Positions 61,504 through 64,000 of a stretch of 64,000 nucleotides of DNA are shown piece after piece. The DNA comes from an uncultured SAR86 cluster bacterium (GTDB lineage: Bacteria; Pseudomonadota; Gammaproteobacteria; Magnimaribacterales; D2472): contig CABZRR010000004.1 in NCBI GenBank assembly GCA_902528215.1, positions 1 to 64,000 on the forward strand, given 5' to 3'. Both the position numbers and the translations under genes were made by a program. The notes under the pieces are model-generated. The model searched no databases, had not been told where the DNA came from, and saw only the letters and a program-made list of their open reading frames with translations. The first letter of the stretch is position 1. Each line of letters starts with the position of its first letter.

Positions 61504-62210
61504 AGTTAGGATTTATATCTGATCTTCATTTATCTGAAAATATGCCCTCTGTTACCGAGGGCTTTTTTAATTTTTTAAAAAATGCTTCGCATGAGCTATC
61601 TCATCTATACATATTAGGCGATCTTTTTGAAGCTTGGATTGGTGATGATGACAACTCTAAGCTCGCCACCAATGTCATGCAAAGCATTAACAATGCCTCC
61701 CAAAATGGCTTAGAAGTCTTTTTTATTCATGGCAACAGGGATTTTCTTTGCGATCAAGAATTTGCAAAAAAATCTAATCTTAAAATACTTCCTGATCCAT
61801 TTTTCATGAATTTCTTTGATTTAAAAATTGCTCTTTCGCATGGAGATGACTTCTGCACCAACGATTTGAAATATATTGAATTTAAAAAAGAAGTTAGATC
61901 TAAACAATGGCAAGATAAATTCTTAGAGAAATCATTAGATGAGCGCCTGAAAATTGCATCAAACATGCGTGACGTCAGTGAAGCTTTCAGTAATGATAAA
62001 GATATAAATATCATGGATGTTACCTCTAAGGCCATTGATCAGTTTTTTGAAGAGCATCACATAGATTTACTTATCCATGGTCACACTCACAGACCAAAAA
62101 TCCATCAATCTGATACTGGCACTCGAGTTGTTTTAGGCGACTGGCATAAAACTGGCTGGTGTTTTTTTCTTGATGATCAGCAACAAGATTTGAGAGAGTT
62201 TAAGTTATAA
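61500..62210 (+). CDS. lpxH: UDP-2,3-diacylglucosamine diphosphatase
   Basis: FISDLHLSE, LGDLFEAWIGDDD, HGNRDFLC, HGHTHRPKIH. Confidence 0.93.
   Translation: MKLGFISDLHLSENMPSVTEGFFNFLKNASHELSHLYILGDLFEAWIGDDDNSKLATNVMQSINNASQNGLEVFFIHGNRDFLCDQEFAKKSNLKILPDPFFMNFFDLKIALSHGDDFCTNDLKYIEFKKEVRSKQWQDKFLEKSLDERLKIASNMRDVSEAFSNDKDINIMDVTSKAIDQFFEEHHIDLLIHGHTHRPKIHQSDTGTRVVLGDWHKTGWCFFLDDQQQDLREFKL
61544..61568 (+). terminator. Intrinsic-terminator-like hairpin inside lpxH
   Basis: GCCCTC-TGTTACC-GAGGGC followed by TTTTTT (then AATTTTTT): 6-bp GC-rich stem, 7-nt loop, T tract. Confidence 0.55.
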
Positions 62211-62233
62211 AACTATTGTTTATTAACGAATAA

Positions 62234-62253
62234 TACTGTATAAATATACAGTA
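62234..62253. promoter_or_regulatory. LexA (SOS) box upstream of umuDC
   Basis: TACTGTATAAATATACAGTA matches the SOS consensus TACTGTATATATATACAGTA; 13 nt upstream of the umuD ATG. Confidence 0.9.
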
Positions 62254-62265
62254 TTTTAAAATCCC

Positions 62266-62697
62266 ATGACTGTTAATTATCTCGGTTTAATATCGGCAAA
62301 TGATCTGCCTGCAAGTTTTACAAAATTTTTTGTAGAGCCAGTTTCTGTGGGCTTTCCAAGTCCAGCAAATGATTACCTAGAAAGTCCAATCGATCTTAAT
62401 AAATATCTCATCAAAAATGGAGCAGCAACTTTTTTAGTGAGAGTTTCTGGAGATTCAATGCTCAATGCAAATATTGCTGATCAAGCTATCTTGATAGTGG
62501 ATCGTAGTCTTAAACCAAAGCATGGCAGTATTGTGGTTGCATCTTTAGATGGTGATTTTGTTTGTAAACGACTGCAACTCAAACCTCGGCTATGTTTACT
62601 ACCAGAGAATCCTAAATATGAACCAATTTACATTCAGCACGGTCAAGATTTAGATATCATGGGAACGGTAACTGCTGCCATTAATAAATTTGAATGA
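62266..62697 (+). CDS. umuD: DNA polymerase V subunit UmuD-like
   Basis: GFPSPANDYLESPIDLN, SGDSM catalytic Ser, FVCKRLQLKP catalytic Lys region. Confidence 0.93.
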   Translation: MTVNYLGLISANDLPASFTKFFVEPVSVGFPSPANDYLESPIDLNKYLIKNGAATFLVRVSGDSMLNANIADQAILIVDRSLKPKHGSIVVASLDGDFVCKRLQLKPRLCLLPENPKYEPIYIQHGQDLDIMGTVTAAINKFE

Positions 62698-63962
62698 AAT
62701 TTTTAGCATTAGTAGATTGCGATAACTTTTATGCTTCATGCGAAAGAGTGTTTCGACCAGATTTAAAGAAAGTGCCTATTGTCGTGTTGTCCAATAATGA
62801 TGGATGCGTCATCGCGAGAAGCAAAGAAGCCAAAGCCATGGGAATCAAAATGGGTGTCCCCTGGTTTAAAGTTAAAAAGGCATACTTAACTCAAGGAGGC
62901 AAAGTTTTTTCATCCAACTTTGCACTATATGGAGATCTCTCAAAAAGAGTAATGAATATTCTGGATGGAATGGTAAAAAAAATGGAGATTTATAGCATCG
63001 ATGAAGCATTTTTGGATCTGCAGCATATACAAAATAAGAATCAAGCATATGAATTTGGTATTTACTGTCGCAATACTATACGGCAATGGGTTGGCATACC
63101 CGTACGTATTGGAATTGCGCCAACAAAAACTCTTACCAAGGTTGCAAGCCATGTCGCAAAACATGCAAATGGTGGCATGGGTGTCTGCTGCCTCAATAAT
63201 CAAAAGGATATTGCTCATATTCTTAAAACACTACCTATTAGAGAGATTTGGGGAATTGGTAACAATCTCTCCAGGCAACTAAATCAGATGGGTATATATT
63301 CGGCCTATGAACTAATGCAAACAGACATTAGATTAATTCGAAAAAAATTTAGCGTTGTTTTGGAACGCACAGTTAGAGAGTTGAGAGGAGAATCATGTAT
63401 TCAGATAGAGGATCATGCTGATCCAAAAAAACAAATTGTTGTAAGTCGAAGTTTCAGGGGCAAGATTGAGAATTTAGAGGTGCTCAAACCATTGATTAGT
63501 AATTTTGCAGTACGAGCAGCAGAAAAGTTAAGACATGAAAAACAAAAGTGCTCTCAAGTTTCAGTATTTATTTCAACCAGCAGATTTAATAAACGACCGC
63601 AACATCGAGGGTTTAGTAGTTTTCAATTTCCTTATCCCATGGATGATACAAGGAGCATTTTGATGGGTTCAAAAAAAATATTAGCTAAAATATTCAAAGA
63701 AGGTTATCCATACTCAAAAGCAGGAATATTACTAAGTCATTTTTCGCATCCAACTTTTATACAGCAATCTCTTTTTCAATCAAAAGATCAACAGAATTTA
63801 AAACAAAATACAAACCTAATGGAGGCTATAGATGCCCTCAATAGCAATCAAACACAGATTTATTATGCAGCTCAACATCCTGCAGGATTATCACCAATAC
63901 AAAAAAGTATGGTTTCACCTAAATACACAACAAATTGGTGGGAATTGCCAACAACTAAATAG
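62694..63962 (+). CDS. umuC: DNA polymerase V catalytic subunit UmuC
   Basis: ALVDCDNFYASCERVFRPDL, VVLSNNDGCVIARSKEAK, YSIDEAFLDL; overlaps umuD by 4 nt. Confidence 0.96.
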   Translation: MKFLALVDCDNFYASCERVFRPDLKKVPIVVLSNNDGCVIARSKEAKAMGIKMGVPWFKVKKAYLTQGGKVFSSNFALYGDLSKRVMNILDGMVKKMEIYSIDEAFLDLQHIQNKNQAYEFGIYCRNTIRQWVGIPVRIGIAPTKTLTKVASHVAKHANGGMGVCCLNNQKDIAHILKTLPIREIWGIGNNLSRQLNQMGIYSAYELMQTDIRLIRKKFSVVLERTVRELRGESCIQIEDHADPKKQIVVSRSFRGKIENLEVLKPLISNFAVRAAEKLRHEKQKCSQVSVFISTSRFNKRPQHRGFSSFQFPYPMDDTRSILMGSKKILAKIFKEGYPYSKAGILLSHFSHPTFIQQSLFQSKDQQNLKQNTNLMEAIDALNSNQTQIYYAAQHPAGLSPIQKSMVSPKYTTNWWELPTTK

Positions 63963-64000
63963 AAAAATATCTTTGATAATGAACCTCAGAAAGCTCAAGA

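Noticed and set aside
1-64000. CRISPR arrays, transposons, prophage or integron structures
   Set aside because: No repeat-spacer pattern, transposase/integrase motif or long flanking repeats seen on reading the window.

Overview
AT-rich chromosomal window from a marine-type, streamlined gammaproteobacterium (lineage is inference from gene content and synteny). No CRISPR arrays, transposases or prophage genes were seen. Main blocks: (i) zipA (partial) and smc, then a full cytochrome c maturation operon ccmA-B-C-D-E-F-G-H(-I-like), including a 58-aa ccmD absent from the ORF track; (ii) metY, a cupin, thrS, an ABM-domain protein, tRNA-Arg(CCT) and a CPBP protease; (iii) a ~20 kb co-oriented minus-strand catabolic cluster (about 15.2-35.8 kb) whose members resemble the actinobacterial steroid ring-degradation set: FadD3-, HsaC/D/E/F/G-, IpdA/B/C-, EchA20-, FadA6- and IpdE1/E2-like genes, plus a two-piece KshA-like Rieske oxygenase, a P450, SDRs and two Lrp/AsnC regulators; (iv) housekeeping genes: hflX, AGCS symporter, Pif1-like helicase, tRNA-Ser(GCT), pyrC-like, lysC, alaS, two NUDIX genes, purL, uvrB, tRNA-Asn(GTT), cysS, ppiB, lpxH and umuDC with an upstream LexA box. 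The points most worth follow-up are an SMC that seems to lack its hinge domain, the complementary two-protein KshA-like oxygenase, the steroid-type cluster with Lrp/AsnC rather than TetR regulators, an enoyl-CoA hydratase with a histone-H1-like lysine tail, and an intrinsic-terminator-like hairpin inside lpxH. All assignments come from reading motifs by eye; no searches were run.
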